Shown piece by piece: positions 1 to 9,780 of a stretch of 64,000 nucleotides of DNA. The DNA is from Paenibacillus xylanilyticus (lineage in GTDB: Bacteria > Bacillota > Bacilli > Paenibacillales > Paenibacillaceae). The DNA lies in the NCBI RefSeq assembly GCF_013359935.1, contig NZ_JABMCB010000192.1, positions 496,001-560,000 on the forward strand, written 5' to 3'. The first letter of the stretch is position 1. Each line of letters begins with the position of its first letter. A model generated the notes under the pieces. It had not been told where the DNA came from and ran no database searches. It saw only the letters and a program-made list of their open reading frames with translations. The translations under genes and the position numbers were made by a program.

Positions 1-1137
1 GATCTGCCAAGCGAGTCGGCTTCACCGATCAAGCCATTGGTCTACAAGTCCGAAATCGCAACAGCAGCCTATGGTCATGGTCTGGTACAGGTAACCCCAA
101 TCCAGCAGGTGGCAGCTATTTCGGCCATTGCTAACGGCGGTAAACTGATGGTTCCACATTTGGTGAAGGAAATCATCAATCCAAATGACGAAACGACTGA
201 AGTGATTAAGCCCAAAGAGGTTCGCCAAGTCATTTCCAAGGAATCTGCGAAACTCGTAAGTGGATATTTGGAACAGGTTGTAGCTGACCAACAGATCGGT
301 ACTGGACGCAACGCCTACATTGAGGGATACCGAGTTGCTGGTAAAACGGGAACAGCAAGAAAATGGGTGAACGGGGAAGGATATAGCAAAACCAAAGATG
401 TCGTTTCTTTTATCGGTTTTGCACCTGTGAACGATCCCAAAATTGCCATGCTGGTGATGATTGACCAGCCCAGTGGTTCCAACATTGGTGGTGGCACCGC
501 CGCTGCACCTGTATTCAAGAAAATTGTAAGTCAGACACTTCAATATATGGGCGTTCCAAAAGATACAGCCAAGACGACGGACAAAAAGGCATCTACGGTC
601 ATCCAGACGAAGACTCCTGACTTGACTGGGAAAACAGCCAAACAGGCCAGAAGCCAGCTTCTGAACGCAGGAATTGCTTACGAGACCCTTGGGAAGGGCG
701 AGAGTGTTATTCGCCAGTACCCTGCGGCAGGCGAATTTATGAACCCGGGCCAGCGAATCTACCTGCTCACGGAAGACAGCAGCAGTATGAAAGTTCCTGA
801 TCTGACAGGCGAATCACTTCGTGATGCCATGGAAGTTCTTTCACTCATGAAAGTAGGAGTGATCGTCAAGGGTGAAGGCTATGTTGTGAGTCAGAAAGAG
901 CAGGTCTCAGGGGAACAGCGGACCATACAGCTTACATTGCAGACAGCCAAAGCAGCGGTTACAGGGATAGCGGATGAAGATCCCGAGTCTTCCGATACAG
1001 CACTGGAGGATGAAGGCAAGGAGACATCAGAAGAGTCAGGCAAAACAGGAGAAACGAGCAGCTCTGATGAAACCAAGACTTCAACCAACGAGACAGAACC
1101 GTCTTCCGATGCCGCGGTCGATCCCGTCCTTCCATAG
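1..1137 (+). CDS. pbpB: Penicillin-binding protein 2B-like transpeptidase, C-terminal part (5' end outside window)
   Basis: This is the 3' part of a class B penicillin-binding protein, which cross-links septal peptidoglycan on the outer face of the membrane. The frame is open from the first base, so the signal anchor, dimerisation domain and SxxK motif lie upstream. The KTGT box of the transpeptidase is visible at about 343-354. Two PASTA-like repeats follow (about 610-770 and 790-950, each with a PDLTG-type core), then a Ser/Glu/Thr-rich acidic tail to the stop. The next gene is spoVD, matching the pbpB-spoVD order in Bacillus. The acidic tail after the PASTA repeats is longer than I would expect. 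The family is clear; the symbol rests on position and PASTA content. Confidence 0.9.
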   Translation, partial: DLPSESASPIKPLVYKSEIATAAYGHGLVQVTPIQQVAAISAIANGGKLMVPHLVKEIINPNDETTEVIKPKEVRQVISKESAKLVSGYLEQVVADQQIGTGRNAYIEGYRVAGKTGTARKWVNGEGYSKTKDVVSFIGFAPVNDPKIAMLVMIDQPSGSNIGGGTAAAPVFKKIVSQTLQYMGVPKDTAKTTDKKASTVIQTKTPDLTGKTAKQARSQLLNAGIAYETLGKGESVIRQYPAAGEFMNPGQRIYLLTEDSSSMKVPDLTGESLRDAMEVLSLMKVGVIVKGEGYVVSQKEQVSGEQRTIQLTLQTAKAAVTGIADEDPESSDTALEDEGKETSEESGKTGETSSSDETKTSTNETEPSSDAAVDPVLP

Positions 1138-1229
1138 CAATCCTTTACAGCTTGTTCTAACCCCCGGTTGTCCCGAATATTCATGAATGAACGAGGTCAT
1201 GATTTTGGGACGAGTGGGGGGATCTTTTC

Positions 1230-3194
1230 GTGAAGGGTTCAAGTGTAAATCTACGGCGCAGACTGTTATGGAGTTTGCTCATTTTGGTTTTGTTATTTTC
1301 GGCCCTGGTCATCAGGCTTGCTTATGTACAACTCGGGAAAGGACCGGAATTGTCTGCAAAAGCGGAGGAGTCCTGGCGGCGTAATATTCCTTATTCAGCC
1401 AAACGGGGAGAGATTCTGGACCGCAATGGTACCTCTCTTGCCTATAATGTGACTACTCCGACGATTATGGCAATTCCTGCTCAGGTCAAGGAAGCAGAGA
1501 CTACGGCGAAAGCGCTGGCGCCTTTGCTTGGGATGACGGAAGAGAAAGTGCTGGCAACCATCAAGAAAAGAGAACTGATTGTAAGACTACAACCCGGCGG
1601 CCGCAAAATTACGATGGAGAAAGCTCAGCGCATTCGTGATTTGAAGCTTCCGGGTATCGTTGTTGCAGAGGATAATAAACGCTTTTATCCTTATGATGAC
1701 CTGGCTGCTCATATTCTTGGTTTTACAGGTATTGATAACCAAGGATTGACCGGAGTTGAGAAAAGATATGACGAGAAGTTGACCGGTTTAAATGGCAGTG
1801 TGTCCTACTTGTCCGATGCGGCCGGAAGGCTTATGCCGGGCTCATCTGAGAAGTATGTGGAACCAAGGGATGGTCTAAACCTGGAGCTGACCATCGACAA
1901 ATCAATTCAGTCCATCATGGAGAGAGAATTGGATCAGGCCATGGTCAAATTCCAGGCTAATTCCGCTCTGGCCATCGCGATGAATCCCAAAACGGGCGAA
2001 GTGCTCGGCATGGCCAGCAGGCCGGGGTATGAACCAGCGGATTACCAGCAGTACCCGTCTGAAATCTATAACCGGAATTTACCGATTTGGATGACATACG
2101 AACCCGGTTCAACCTTTAAAATTATTACCCTGGCAGCAGCACTGGAAGAGAAAAAAGTAAATCTGCAGCAGGATCAATTTTTTGACCCAGGATATGTTGA
2201 AGTCGGAGGCGCCCGCCTGCGCTGCTGGAAGAAGGGTGGGCATGGCAGTCAGACATTTCTGCAAGTCGTGGAAAACTCCTGCAACCCCGGGTTTGTGGCC
2301 CTTGGTCAAAAGCTGGGAAAAGAGTCCCTGTTCTCTTACATCAAAGACTTCGGATTCGGAACCAAAACGGGGATTGACCTCAGTGGCGAAGCGAGTGGTA
2401 TATTGTTTAAACTGTCTCGAGTGGGTCCTGTCGAACTTGCAACGACTGCTTTTGGTCAAGGTGTCTCCGTTACGCCAATTCAGCAAGTGGCGGCTGTATC
2501 AGCGGCCATTAATGGTGGCAAGCTCTACAAACCTTATGTGACGAAGGCATGGGTTCATCCTGAAACGGGAGAAGTCATGGAAGAAGTCAAGCCTGAGCTT
2601 GTACGGCAGGTCATCTCCGAGGATACCTCCAAGCAGGTTCGTGAAGCTTTGGAAAGTGTTGTTGCAAAGGGTACAGGAAGACCGGCTTTCATTGATGGAT
2701 ACCGGGTAGGTGGCAAAACGGGTACAGCCCAGAAGGTTATTAACGGACGTTATTCCTCTACCGAGCATATTGTATCCTTTATTGGGTTTGCTCCAGCAGA
2801 TGATCCGCAGATCGTGGTGTACACGGCTGTCGATAATCCCAAAGGGATTCAGTTCGGGGGCGTTGTAGCCGCTCCAATTGTACAGAATATACTTGAAGAC
2901 TCGCTGCATTACATGAATGTCCCGGTACGTAAGGATCAGGTCGCAAAAGAATACAAGTATGGTGAAACAAAAATTGTCACCGTGCCCGACCTGACAGGTG
3001 CAACGGTTGAGGATCTGTACGAAGATCTCAACATGAACTTTATGCTGGCAAAGTCCGGCAGTGGGAAGTACGTAATTAACCAGGCTCCGAAGCCTGGAGC
3101 AAGGGTAGAGCAGGGTTCAACCATACGAATCTACATGAGTGATGTGCTGAATGATGCACACGAGCATACGGAAGAAGAAGGACAGGAGCCTTAA
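1230..3194 (+). CDS. spoVD: Stage V sporulation protein D (class B PBP, spore cortex)
   Basis: Sporulation-specific transpeptidase that builds spore cortex peptidoglycan, acting with SpoVE. The protein is 654 residues (B. subtilis about 645). A single membrane anchor lies at about 10-32, followed by the PBP dimerisation region and the transpeptidase domain with all three active-site motifs: STFK at 294-297, SCN at 350-352 and KTGT at 496-499. One PASTA domain with a VPDLTG core lies near 585-640. The GTG start at 1230 has a G-rich Shine-Dalgarno sequence (gggggga) just upstream. It follows the other PBP by 92 bases and precedes murE. The single PASTA domain and 3' position support SpoVD over a second PBP2B. 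Confidence 0.9.
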   Translation: MKGSSVNLRRRLLWSLLILVLLFSALVIRLAYVQLGKGPELSAKAEESWRRNIPYSAKRGEILDRNGTSLAYNVTTPTIMAIPAQVKEAETTAKALAPLLGMTEEKVLATIKKRELIVRLQPGGRKITMEKAQRIRDLKLPGIVVAEDNKRFYPYDDLAAHILGFTGIDNQGLTGVEKRYDEKLTGLNGSVSYLSDAAGRLMPGSSEKYVEPRDGLNLELTIDKSIQSIMERELDQAMVKFQANSALAIAMNPKTGEVLGMASRPGYEPADYQQYPSEIYNRNLPIWMTYEPGSTFKIITLAAALEEKKVNLQQDQFFDPGYVEVGGARLRCWKKGGHGSQTFLQVVENSCNPGFVALGQKLGKESLFSYIKDFGFGTKTGIDLSGEASGILFKLSRVGPVELATTAFGQGVSVTPIQQVAAVSAAINGGKLYKPYVTKAWVHPETGEVMEEVKPELVRQVISEDTSKQVREALESVVAKGTGRPAFIDGYRVGGKTGTAQKVINGRYSSTEHIVSFIGFAPADDPQIVVYTAVDNPKGIQFGGVVAAPIVQNILEDSLHYMNVPVRKDQVAKEYKYGETKIVTVPDLTGATVEDLYEDLNMNFMLAKSGSGKYVINQAPKPGARVEQGSTIRIYMSDVLNDAHEHTEEEGQEP

Positions 3195-3318
3195 CCGGCT
3201 CCGGTTCCTACCGCAACAAAATTCAAAAAGTTGCGTTTCATTAAATGGCTATATGGACGATATTAATAAAATGAATTGCCCTGTGCAGAAGTAAACTTGG
3301 AGAAGTGAGGTTATTCAT

Positions 3319-4806
3319 GTGCTTTTAAAACAATTTGCATCAAAGCTGACAACTGCCCGCCTGATTGGCGAGCCAAATACAGAATGCCAGAACTTACAGA
3401 CAGATTCCCGCCAGGTACAACCGGGAGATCTGTTTATCTGTCTTCCGGGACATACCGTAGACGGACATGATTATGCAGAGAAAGCTGTTAACGCTGGAGC
3501 TGTAGCATTGGTTGTGGAACGACAACTGGAATTGCCTGTGCCACAGCTGTTGGTCAAAGACAGTCGTTTTGCAATGGCTGTACTGGCGGACTCCTTTTTT
3601 GACTCACCAAGTCACAAGATGAATATGATTGGTGTAACAGGAACCAACGGCAAAACAACAACCACATATCTGATTGAAAAAATCATGAGTGATCATGGAC
3701 AAAAAACGGGTTTGATCGGTACCATTCAAATGCGTTACGACGGCCGTACCTATCCGATGTCAGGAACAACGCCAGAAGCTCTTGATCTGCAGCGGAGTCT
3801 GTATGATATGGTTCAAGCAGGCACGAATTGCTGTGTAATGGAAGTTTCGTCGCATGCTTTGGAGCAGGGACGTGTAAAAGGAACGGATTTCCGGACCGCT
3901 GTATTCACCAATTTGACCCAAGACCATTTGGACTATCACAATTCCATGGAAGAGTACCGCGCAGCCAAAGGTCTCTTCTTTGCAAGACTTGGCAACGAGT
4001 ACACTGAGGATGCTTCCCGTCGCAAATTTGCAATTATTAACGCGGATGATCCTTCTGCAGATTATTTCAAATCTGTCACCGCAGCTGAAGTGATTACATA
4101 CGGCATGGAAGAGGGCGCTGATGTACGGGCATCCAAAATCTCGATCACATCACAGGGCACGTCTTTCCATGTGGATACATTCGCAGGCAGTACAGACATT
4201 AGCTTGCGCATGGTAGGAAAATTCAACGTCTATAACGCCATGGCTGCAATCTCTGCTGCACTTGTTGAAGGTGTACCATTGGAAGAGATCAAACGCAGTC
4301 TGGAGACTGTGCCTGGTGTAGACGGACGTGTTGAAGCCGTAGACGAAGGTCAGTCGTTTGCTGTCATTGTTGACTACGCTCATACGCCGGACGGATTGGA
4401 AAACGTGCTGCGGACGGTAAAGGAGTTTGCAGAAGGACGTGTCATCTGCGTGTTCGGATGCGGGGGAGACCGGGATCGGACCAAACGTCCATTAATGGGG
4501 AAAATTGCAGCAAAGTACAGTGACATTGTTTTTGTCACTTCCGATAATCCACGGACGGAAGATCCGGATCTGATCCTCAAAGATATTGAAGTGGGTCTGG
4601 TGGAAGAAGGTGTATCATCGGATCGTTACCTCATGATTGTAGATCGTCGTCAGGCGATTCATGAGGCTATTGAAATGGCAAGCCCAGCCGATGTAGTATT
4701 GATTGCGGGCAAAGGTCATGAGACCTATCAAATCATCGGAACAACCAAAACGGATTTTGATGATCGGATCATAGCCAAAGAGGCGATAAGGGGCAAATCC
4801 AATTGA
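3319..4806 (+). CDS. murE: UDP-MurNAc-tripeptide synthetase, meso-diaminopimelate-adding
   Basis: Cytoplasmic ATP-dependent ligase that adds the third amino acid to UDP-MurNAc-L-Ala-D-Glu. The 495-residue protein has the Mur ligase N-terminal domain, the P-loop GTNGKTTT at 108-115, the central domain and the C-terminal domain. The DNPR motif at 409-412 is the signature for meso-diaminopimelate rather than lysine, so the wall is predicted to be DAP-type, in line with dapL later in the window. The GTG start at 3319 follows an aagtgagg ribosome site by 8 bases. The stop overlaps the murF start by 4 bases, indicating translational coupling. Confidence 0.96.
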   Translation: MLLKQFASKLTTARLIGEPNTECQNLQTDSRQVQPGDLFICLPGHTVDGHDYAEKAVNAGAVALVVERQLELPVPQLLVKDSRFAMAVLADSFFDSPSHKMNMIGVTGTNGKTTTTYLIEKIMSDHGQKTGLIGTIQMRYDGRTYPMSGTTPEALDLQRSLYDMVQAGTNCCVMEVSSHALEQGRVKGTDFRTAVFTNLTQDHLDYHNSMEEYRAAKGLFFARLGNEYTEDASRRKFAIINADDPSADYFKSVTAAEVITYGMEEGADVRASKISITSQGTSFHVDTFAGSTDISLRMVGKFNVYNAMAAISAALVEGVPLEEIKRSLETVPGVDGRVEAVDEGQSFAVIVDYAHTPDGLENVLRTVKEFAEGRVICVFGCGGDRDRTKRPLMGKIAAKYSDIVFVTSDNPRTEDPDLILKDIEVGLVEEGVSSDRYLMIVDRRQAIHEAIEMASPADVVLIAGKGHETYQIIGTTKTDFDDRIIAKEAIRGKSN

Positions 4807-6221
4807 TAAAAAGAACATTGGCACAATTAGCCGAAATGTGCGGAGGAACATTAAGCGACCTTGCTGCTTATGGAGCAGTTCACGTTGAAGGCGTGTTTAC
4901 AGATTCACGCAAGCCTGTAGAAGGCAGCTTGTTCATCCCGCTTGTCGGCGAAAGGTTTGACGGGCACGAATTTGTGCAAGCCTGTTTAGAAAAGGGAGCC
5001 GCAGGGGCACTATGGCAAAAAGACCATGGTGATGCCCCGCAGGGCGGTGGCGTCATTGTAGTCGATGACACGTTGACAGCTCTACAGACACTTGCATCTG
5101 CTTATTTAGCTGAAAGCAAAACCTCTGTCGTTGGCATCACGGGAAGTAATGGCAAAACAACAACAAAGGACATTGTGGATGCCATTCTGTCTACCACCTT
5201 CAAGGTGCATAAGACACAGGGCAACTTCAATAATCATATCGGACTGCCGCTTACGGTGTTAAGCATGGAGCAGGATACCGAGATTGTGATTCTGGAGATG
5301 GGCATGAGCGGCCGAAGAGAAATCGAGGCATTATCTTTGATCGCCCAGCCTGACATCGCCATCATTACAAACATTGGTGAATCCCACCTGCTGCAGCTTG
5401 GCTCCAGACTGGAGATTGCCAGAGCAAAAGCTGAAATTGCTGCAGGCATGAAACCAGGCGGACTGTTGATCTATAACGGAGACGAGCCGTTGATCAAGCA
5501 AGTGCTTGCTGAAGCGGAGACGAAGCAGCCCGAGGGTCTTGAGCGATTTACGTTTGGACTGCAAACAGACAATGATGATTATCCAACCGGACTCATGAAT
5601 GCGCAGAACGGAGTTGTATTCACCACAAAACAATCCGGGGAACAGGCTCTTACGCTTCCTTTACTCGGCACACACAACGTCGTTAATTGTCTTGCTGCGC
5701 TTGCTGTTGCACGTCATTTTGGTGTGAAAGCTGAACAGATTGCTTCAGGGTTGTCGCAATTGAAATTGACGGGCATGCGCATTGAGGTTCTTCAGGGGGT
5801 CAGCGGACTGACCATGCTCAACGATGCATACAATGCCAGTCCAACCTCGATGAAAGCTGCTATTGATGTGCTGGATGGCCTGAAAGGGTATCGTTCCAAA
5901 GTAGCTGTACTTGGAGATATGTTGGAGCTGGGGCCTCAGGAAAAAGAACTTCACCACGGCATAGGGGAATATATAACTCCAGCAAAAATGGACTTGGTGT
6001 TGACCTATGGACCGTTATCAGCAAACATAGCTGAAGGGGCAAAACTTCATATGCCTGCAGAAGCTGTACATTCATTTGAAAACAAGGAAGAGATGACCCG
6101 TTACCTGCTGGAGAACTTGCATTCCAGAGACGTAGTCTTGTTCAAGGCCTCCCGGGGCATGAAGCTGGAGGACGTGGTCGAATCACTAAAAATAGCACCA
6201 TTACAGAATCGAGTAGACTAG
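4803..6221 (+). CDS. murF: UDP-MurNAc-tripeptide-D-alanyl-D-alanine ligase
   Basis: Cytoplasmic ligase that adds the D-Ala-D-Ala dipeptide to the muramyl tripeptide, completing the pentapeptide precursor. It is 472 residues, normal for the family, with the Mur P-loop GSNGKTTTK at about 113-121, the conserved NFNNHIG segment after it and a C-terminal domain containing NDAYNASP. It starts at a TTG that overlaps the murE stop codon. mraY begins 12 bases after its stop, so this is one transcription unit. In B. subtilis murF lies elsewhere on the chromosome, paired with ddl; here it is inside the cluster as in many other bacteria. Confidence 0.96.
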   Translation: MIKRTLAQLAEMCGGTLSDLAAYGAVHVEGVFTDSRKPVEGSLFIPLVGERFDGHEFVQACLEKGAAGALWQKDHGDAPQGGGVIVVDDTLTALQTLASAYLAESKTSVVGITGSNGKTTTKDIVDAILSTTFKVHKTQGNFNNHIGLPLTVLSMEQDTEIVILEMGMSGRREIEALSLIAQPDIAIITNIGESHLLQLGSRLEIARAKAEIAAGMKPGGLLIYNGDEPLIKQVLAEAETKQPEGLERFTFGLQTDNDDYPTGLMNAQNGVVFTTKQSGEQALTLPLLGTHNVVNCLAALAVARHFGVKAEQIASGLSQLKLTGMRIEVLQGVSGLTMLNDAYNASPTSMKAAIDVLDGLKGYRSKVAVLGDMLELGPQEKELHHGIGEYITPAKMDLVLTYGPLSANIAEGAKLHMPAEAVHSFENKEEMTRYLLENLHSRDVVLFKASRGMKLEDVVESLKIAPLQNRVD

Positions 6222-6233
6222 AGGGGTGAACCC

Positions 6234-7202
6234 ATGGATTTTCAGGTATTACTGTTAACAATCGGTGTTTCATTTATTTTGGCGGTGATTGCCGCACCGC
6301 TTTTGATTCCATTACTGCGCCGAATGAAATTCGGTCAGCAAGTTCGGGAAGACGGGCCGCAGAGCCATTTGAAAAAAAGCGGGACACCGACGATGGGCGG
6401 GGTTGTCATCCTGCTTGCCTTTACATTAGCCTTTTTGAAATTTTCGGCAGTCAAGAATACGGATTTTTACGTCCTGCTCGTAGCTACGCTCGGTTTTGGA
6501 CTGATTGGCTTCCTGGATGACTATATCAAAATTGTATTCAAACGTTCACTGGGACTGACCGCCAGACAAAAGATGCTGGGGCAATTGTTTTTCAGTGCGG
6601 TAATGTGTTTCTTGCTCATCCAGAATGGGCACAGCACAGCGATCTCCATTCCGGGCACATCGGTCTCCTTTGATTGGACTGGATGGTTCTATTATCCGTT
6701 TGTGGTGTTCATGATGCTCGCCATCACCAATGCCGTTAACTTTACGGATGGTCTGGACGGTTTGCTGTCCGGAATTAGCGCTATTGCTTTTGGTGCATTT
6801 GCAATTGTGGCGATGCAGGCAACTTCCATGCCGGCAGCCGTGTGTGCAGCAGCAATGATTGGTGCTGTGCTTGGTTTTCTCGTGTACAATGCGCATCCGG
6901 CCAAAGTATTTATGGGAGACACGGGCTCGCTCGGCATTGGTGGTGCCATTGGTGCAGTTGCCATTGTTACGAAGACAGAGCTTCTCTTTGTAATCATTGG
7001 CGGTGTGTTCGTCATCGAGATTCTATCCGTTATTATTCAAGTGGTTTCCTTCAAGACTCGGGGCAAGCGTGTATTCAAAATGAGTCCCATTCATCACCAC
7101 TTTGAATTAAGCGGCTGGTCGGAATGGCGGGTTGTTATTACCTTTTGGGCGGTAGGTGCTATTTTGGCCGCTCTTGGACTTTATCTCAACAAGGGGTTGT
7201 AA
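6234..7202 (+). CDS. mraY: Phospho-N-acetylmuramoyl-pentapeptide transferase (lipid I synthase)
   Basis: Integral membrane enzyme that transfers phospho-MurNAc-pentapeptide to undecaprenyl phosphate, giving lipid I. At 322 residues it matches the family, with about ten hydrophobic segments. Diagnostic motifs are LDDYIK near 98-103 (the Asp pair that binds magnesium), the NAVNFTDGLDGL loop near 165-176, and the HHHFE histidine cluster near 287-291. The ATG at 6234 is preceded by a gaggggtg ribosome site. murD follows three bases after the stop. Confidence 0.97.
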   Translation: MDFQVLLLTIGVSFILAVIAAPLLIPLLRRMKFGQQVREDGPQSHLKKSGTPTMGGVVILLAFTLAFLKFSAVKNTDFYVLLVATLGFGLIGFLDDYIKIVFKRSLGLTARQKMLGQLFFSAVMCFLLIQNGHSTAISIPGTSVSFDWTGWFYYPFVVFMMLAITNAVNFTDGLDGLLSGISAIAFGAFAIVAMQATSMPAAVCAAAMIGAVLGFLVYNAHPAKVFMGDTGSLGIGGAIGAVAIVTKTELLFVIIGGVFVIEILSVIIQVVSFKTRGKRVFKMSPIHHHFELSGWSEWRVVITFWAVGAILAALGLYLNKGL

Positions 7203-7205
7203 ATC

Positions 7206-8627
7206 ATGAACCATCCTGAATCATATCGCGGACAACAGGTTGTTGTGCTCGGACTGGCCAAGAGCGGCGTGCAGGTTGCCAAAGTGCTGGACCGTGCGGG
7301 AGCGAAGGTCACAGTTAATGATAAAAAAGAGAGGGAACAGTGTCCCGAAGCATCCGAATTGGAGGCTTTGGGAATTTCTGTTGTATGCGGAGGTCATCCG
7401 GATGATCTGATTCACACCGGTGTGAAGCTGGTGGTCAAAAATCCGGGCATCCCTTATCAGGCACCTCCAGTGCAGCAGGCCCTTTCATTAGGAATTGAAG
7501 TCGTGACAGAAGTAGAAGTTGCATACCATCTCTGTGCTGCGCCAATGATTGGCATTACAGGCTCCAACGGTAAAACAACGACAACGACATGGGTTGGAAA
7601 AATGCTGGAGCAAGCAGGTTTGAAGCCAATCGTTGCCGGAAATATCGGTACGCCACTCAGCGAAGCCGCAGAACAGGCTGCTGCCGATAACTGGATGGTC
7701 GTTGAACTCAGCAGTTTCCAGCTTAAAGGGACTGTTGACTTCCGTCCTCGGATCGCGAGCTTGCTTAACGTTGCAGAGACACATTTGGATTACCATGGGG
7801 ACATGGATGATTATGTGGCTTCCAAGGCCAAAATATTTGCCAATCAGGATCCCGACGATGTAGCCATTCTGAACTGGGATGATCCTGTGTGCCGGGGGCT
7901 GGTTCCTTATATTAAAAGCAGGCTGCTTCCGTTCTCCTTGACAGAGAAGCTGGATGCTGGCGTGTACGCTGATCCTCCTTACGTGGAAGGAGAAGATGAT
8001 GATGTGAAGCGTCAGGTGATATATGCCGACGGGCAAGGCAATCATCACATTGTCATTGATGTGGAGGACATCGGCATTCCTGGACGCTTCAATGTGGGAA
8101 ATGCGCTAGCCGCGGTAGCCATTGCTGTAGCGGCTGGAGCTGACCCTGCTGTGCTTGCGGGGCCCCTGTCCGAGTTTAAGGGGGTTGAACACCGTTTGGA
8201 GTATGTACTGCAGCATAACGGTGCAACGTACTACAACAATTCCAAGGCTACCAATTCGAAGGCTACAGTGATGGCACTGAACTCCTTCAAGGAGCCGGTT
8301 GTATTGATCGCTGGAGGACTGGATCGAGGCTCAGACATGATGGAGCTGTTACCTGTGTTCCAAGAACGGGTGAAAGCGGTCGTTGCTCTCGGAGAAACAC
8401 GTCAGAAAATCGCCAAGGTTGCTGAGCTGGCGGGATTAAAGCAAATTAAGGTCGTCGATAATGAGGAGGATGCTGCCCGGACGTTAACCGCTGCAGTAAC
8501 GGAAGCGTCGCTGCTTGCGGCCCCAGGTGATGTTGTCTTACTGTCACCAGCGTGTGCAAGTTGGGACATGTTTGCTTCTTATGAAGAGCGGGGACGCATT
8601 TTTAAAGAGGCGGCGCATAACTTGTAA
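7206..8627 (+). CDS. murD: UDP-N-acetylmuramoylalanine-D-glutamate ligase
   Basis: Cytoplasmic ATP-dependent ligase adding D-glutamate to UDP-MurNAc-L-alanine. The 473-residue protein has a Rossmann-like N-terminal UDP-binding domain (VVVLGLAKSG near 11-20), the Mur P-loop GSNGKTTTT near 119-127, the central ATPase domain and a C-terminal domain with YNNSKATN near 343-350. The ATG at 7206 lies just after the mraY stop, with the Shine-Dalgarno sequence (aaggggttg) inside the end of mraY. Confidence 0.96.
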   Translation: MNHPESYRGQQVVVLGLAKSGVQVAKVLDRAGAKVTVNDKKEREQCPEASELEALGISVVCGGHPDDLIHTGVKLVVKNPGIPYQAPPVQQALSLGIEVVTEVEVAYHLCAAPMIGITGSNGKTTTTTWVGKMLEQAGLKPIVAGNIGTPLSEAAEQAAADNWMVVELSSFQLKGTVDFRPRIASLLNVAETHLDYHGDMDDYVASKAKIFANQDPDDVAILNWDDPVCRGLVPYIKSRLLPFSLTEKLDAGVYADPPYVEGEDDDVKRQVIYADGQGNHHIVIDVEDIGIPGRFNVGNALAAVAIAVAAGADPAVLAGPLSEFKGVEHRLEYVLQHNGATYYNNSKATNSKATVMALNSFKEPVVLIAGGLDRGSDMMELLPVFQERVKAVVALGETRQKIAKVAELAGLKQIKVVDNEEDAARTLTAAVTEASLLAAPGDVVLLSPACASWDMFASYEERGRIFKEAAHNL

Positions 8628-8675
8628 GTAGGGGGGTGGAAAAGCCCCTACTTCCATGCAAGGGGTGGCCTCCTG

Positions 8676-9773
8676 ATGAAACAGACGCGACCGGCGCCGG
8701 ATATCTGGCTCCTGATTTGTATTGTGGCATTGCTTGCCATCGGCATTATCATGGTCTATAGTGCAGGCTCGGTGCTTGCCTTTCATGACTATGGCGATTC
8801 ATTTTATTTTGTCAAAAGACAGCTGTTATTCGCAGGACTCGGACTGGCTGCCATGTTTGTTACAGCCAATGTGGATTACCGGGTCTGGCGGAAATATGCG
8901 AAGCCGATATTGATTGCCTGTTTTATTATGTTGATCGCGGTGTTGATCCCTGGGATCGGTGTGGTTCGAGGTGGGGCGCGAAGCTGGCTCGGCATTGGTT
9001 CATTCGGTATTCAGCCTTCTGAATTCATGAAGCTGGGCATGATTTTGTTTTTGGCCCATTGGTTAAGCAAGGAGCCGGGGAAGATCAAAACATTCACAAC
9101 GGGCCTGTTGCCTCCGCTCGGATTGATTGGGCTCGCTTTCGGAATCATTATGCTGCAGCCCGATTTGGGGACAGGCACCGTGATGATGGGTGCATCCATG
9201 CTGATTATTTTTACGGCAGGAGCGCGGATGAAACATTTGCTGCTGCTTGCCCTTGGCGGCGCTGCGGGATTCGCTGCATTGATTGCGGCTGCTCCCTACA
9301 GATTGAAGCGAATAACGGCTTTTCTGGACCCCTGGTCAGATCCGCTTGGTGCCGGTTATCAAATCATACAATCGTTATATGCGATCGGTCCTGGCGGCCT
9401 GGCGGGATTGGGACTGGGGATGAGCCGGCAAAAATACAGCTACGTGCCTGAACCGCAAACGGATTTCATTTTTTCCATTTTGGCTGAAGAGCTTGGTTTT
9501 ATCGGTGGACTGATTGTACTCCTCTTGTTCCTGGTGTTGGTCTGGAGGGGGATGCGTGTTGCGATGACCGTACCGGATCCTTTTGGCAGTTTGCTGGGTG
9601 TCGGCATTATCGGAATGGTGGCAGTACAGGTCATTATTAATATCGGCGTTGTCATCGGGCTCATGCCGGTTACAGGGATAACCCTTCCACTGATTAGTTA
9701 TGGCGGATCATCCCTAACCTTGATGCTGACAGCATTAGGCATATTATTGAACTTATCACGTTATGCGAGGTGA
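8676..9773 (+). CDS. spoVE: SEDS-family glycosyltransferase, SpoVE/FtsW type
   Basis: Polytopic SEDS protein that polymerises lipid II glycan strands together with a class B PBP. At 365 residues with about ten membrane segments it is close to B. subtilis SpoVE (about 366) and shorter than FtsW (about 403). Its place between murD and murG is that of spoVE in Bacillus. Visible SEDS motifs are QPSEFMKLG near 112-120, FLDPWSDPLGAGYQI near 211-225, and the PEPQTDFIFSIL loop near 256-267. Its natural partner here is SpoVD, two genes from the window start. Whether it serves the division septum, the spore cortex or both cannot be decided from sequence. Confidence 0.88.
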   Translation: MKQTRPAPDIWLLICIVALLAIGIIMVYSAGSVLAFHDYGDSFYFVKRQLLFAGLGLAAMFVTANVDYRVWRKYAKPILIACFIMLIAVLIPGIGVVRGGARSWLGIGSFGIQPSEFMKLGMILFLAHWLSKEPGKIKTFTTGLLPPLGLIGLAFGIIMLQPDLGTGTVMMGASMLIIFTAGARMKHLLLLALGGAAGFAALIAAAPYRLKRITAFLDPWSDPLGAGYQIIQSLYAIGPGGLAGLGLGMSRQKYSYVPEPQTDFIFSILAEELGFIGGLIVLLLFLVLVWRGMRVAMTVPDPFGSLLGVGIIGMVAVQVIINIGVVIGLMPVTGITLPLISYGGSSLTLMLTALGILLNLSRYAR

Positions 9774-9780
9774 CTATGCG

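Noticed and set aside
22..543. Long minus-strand open frame opposite the first PBP gene
   Set aside because: It is a shadow of a strongly conserved gene; composition is Cys/His/Phe-rich noise with no ribosome site.
1187..1384. 65-codon frame overlapping the spoVD start
   Set aside because: Overlaps spoVD in another frame and has no family resemblance.
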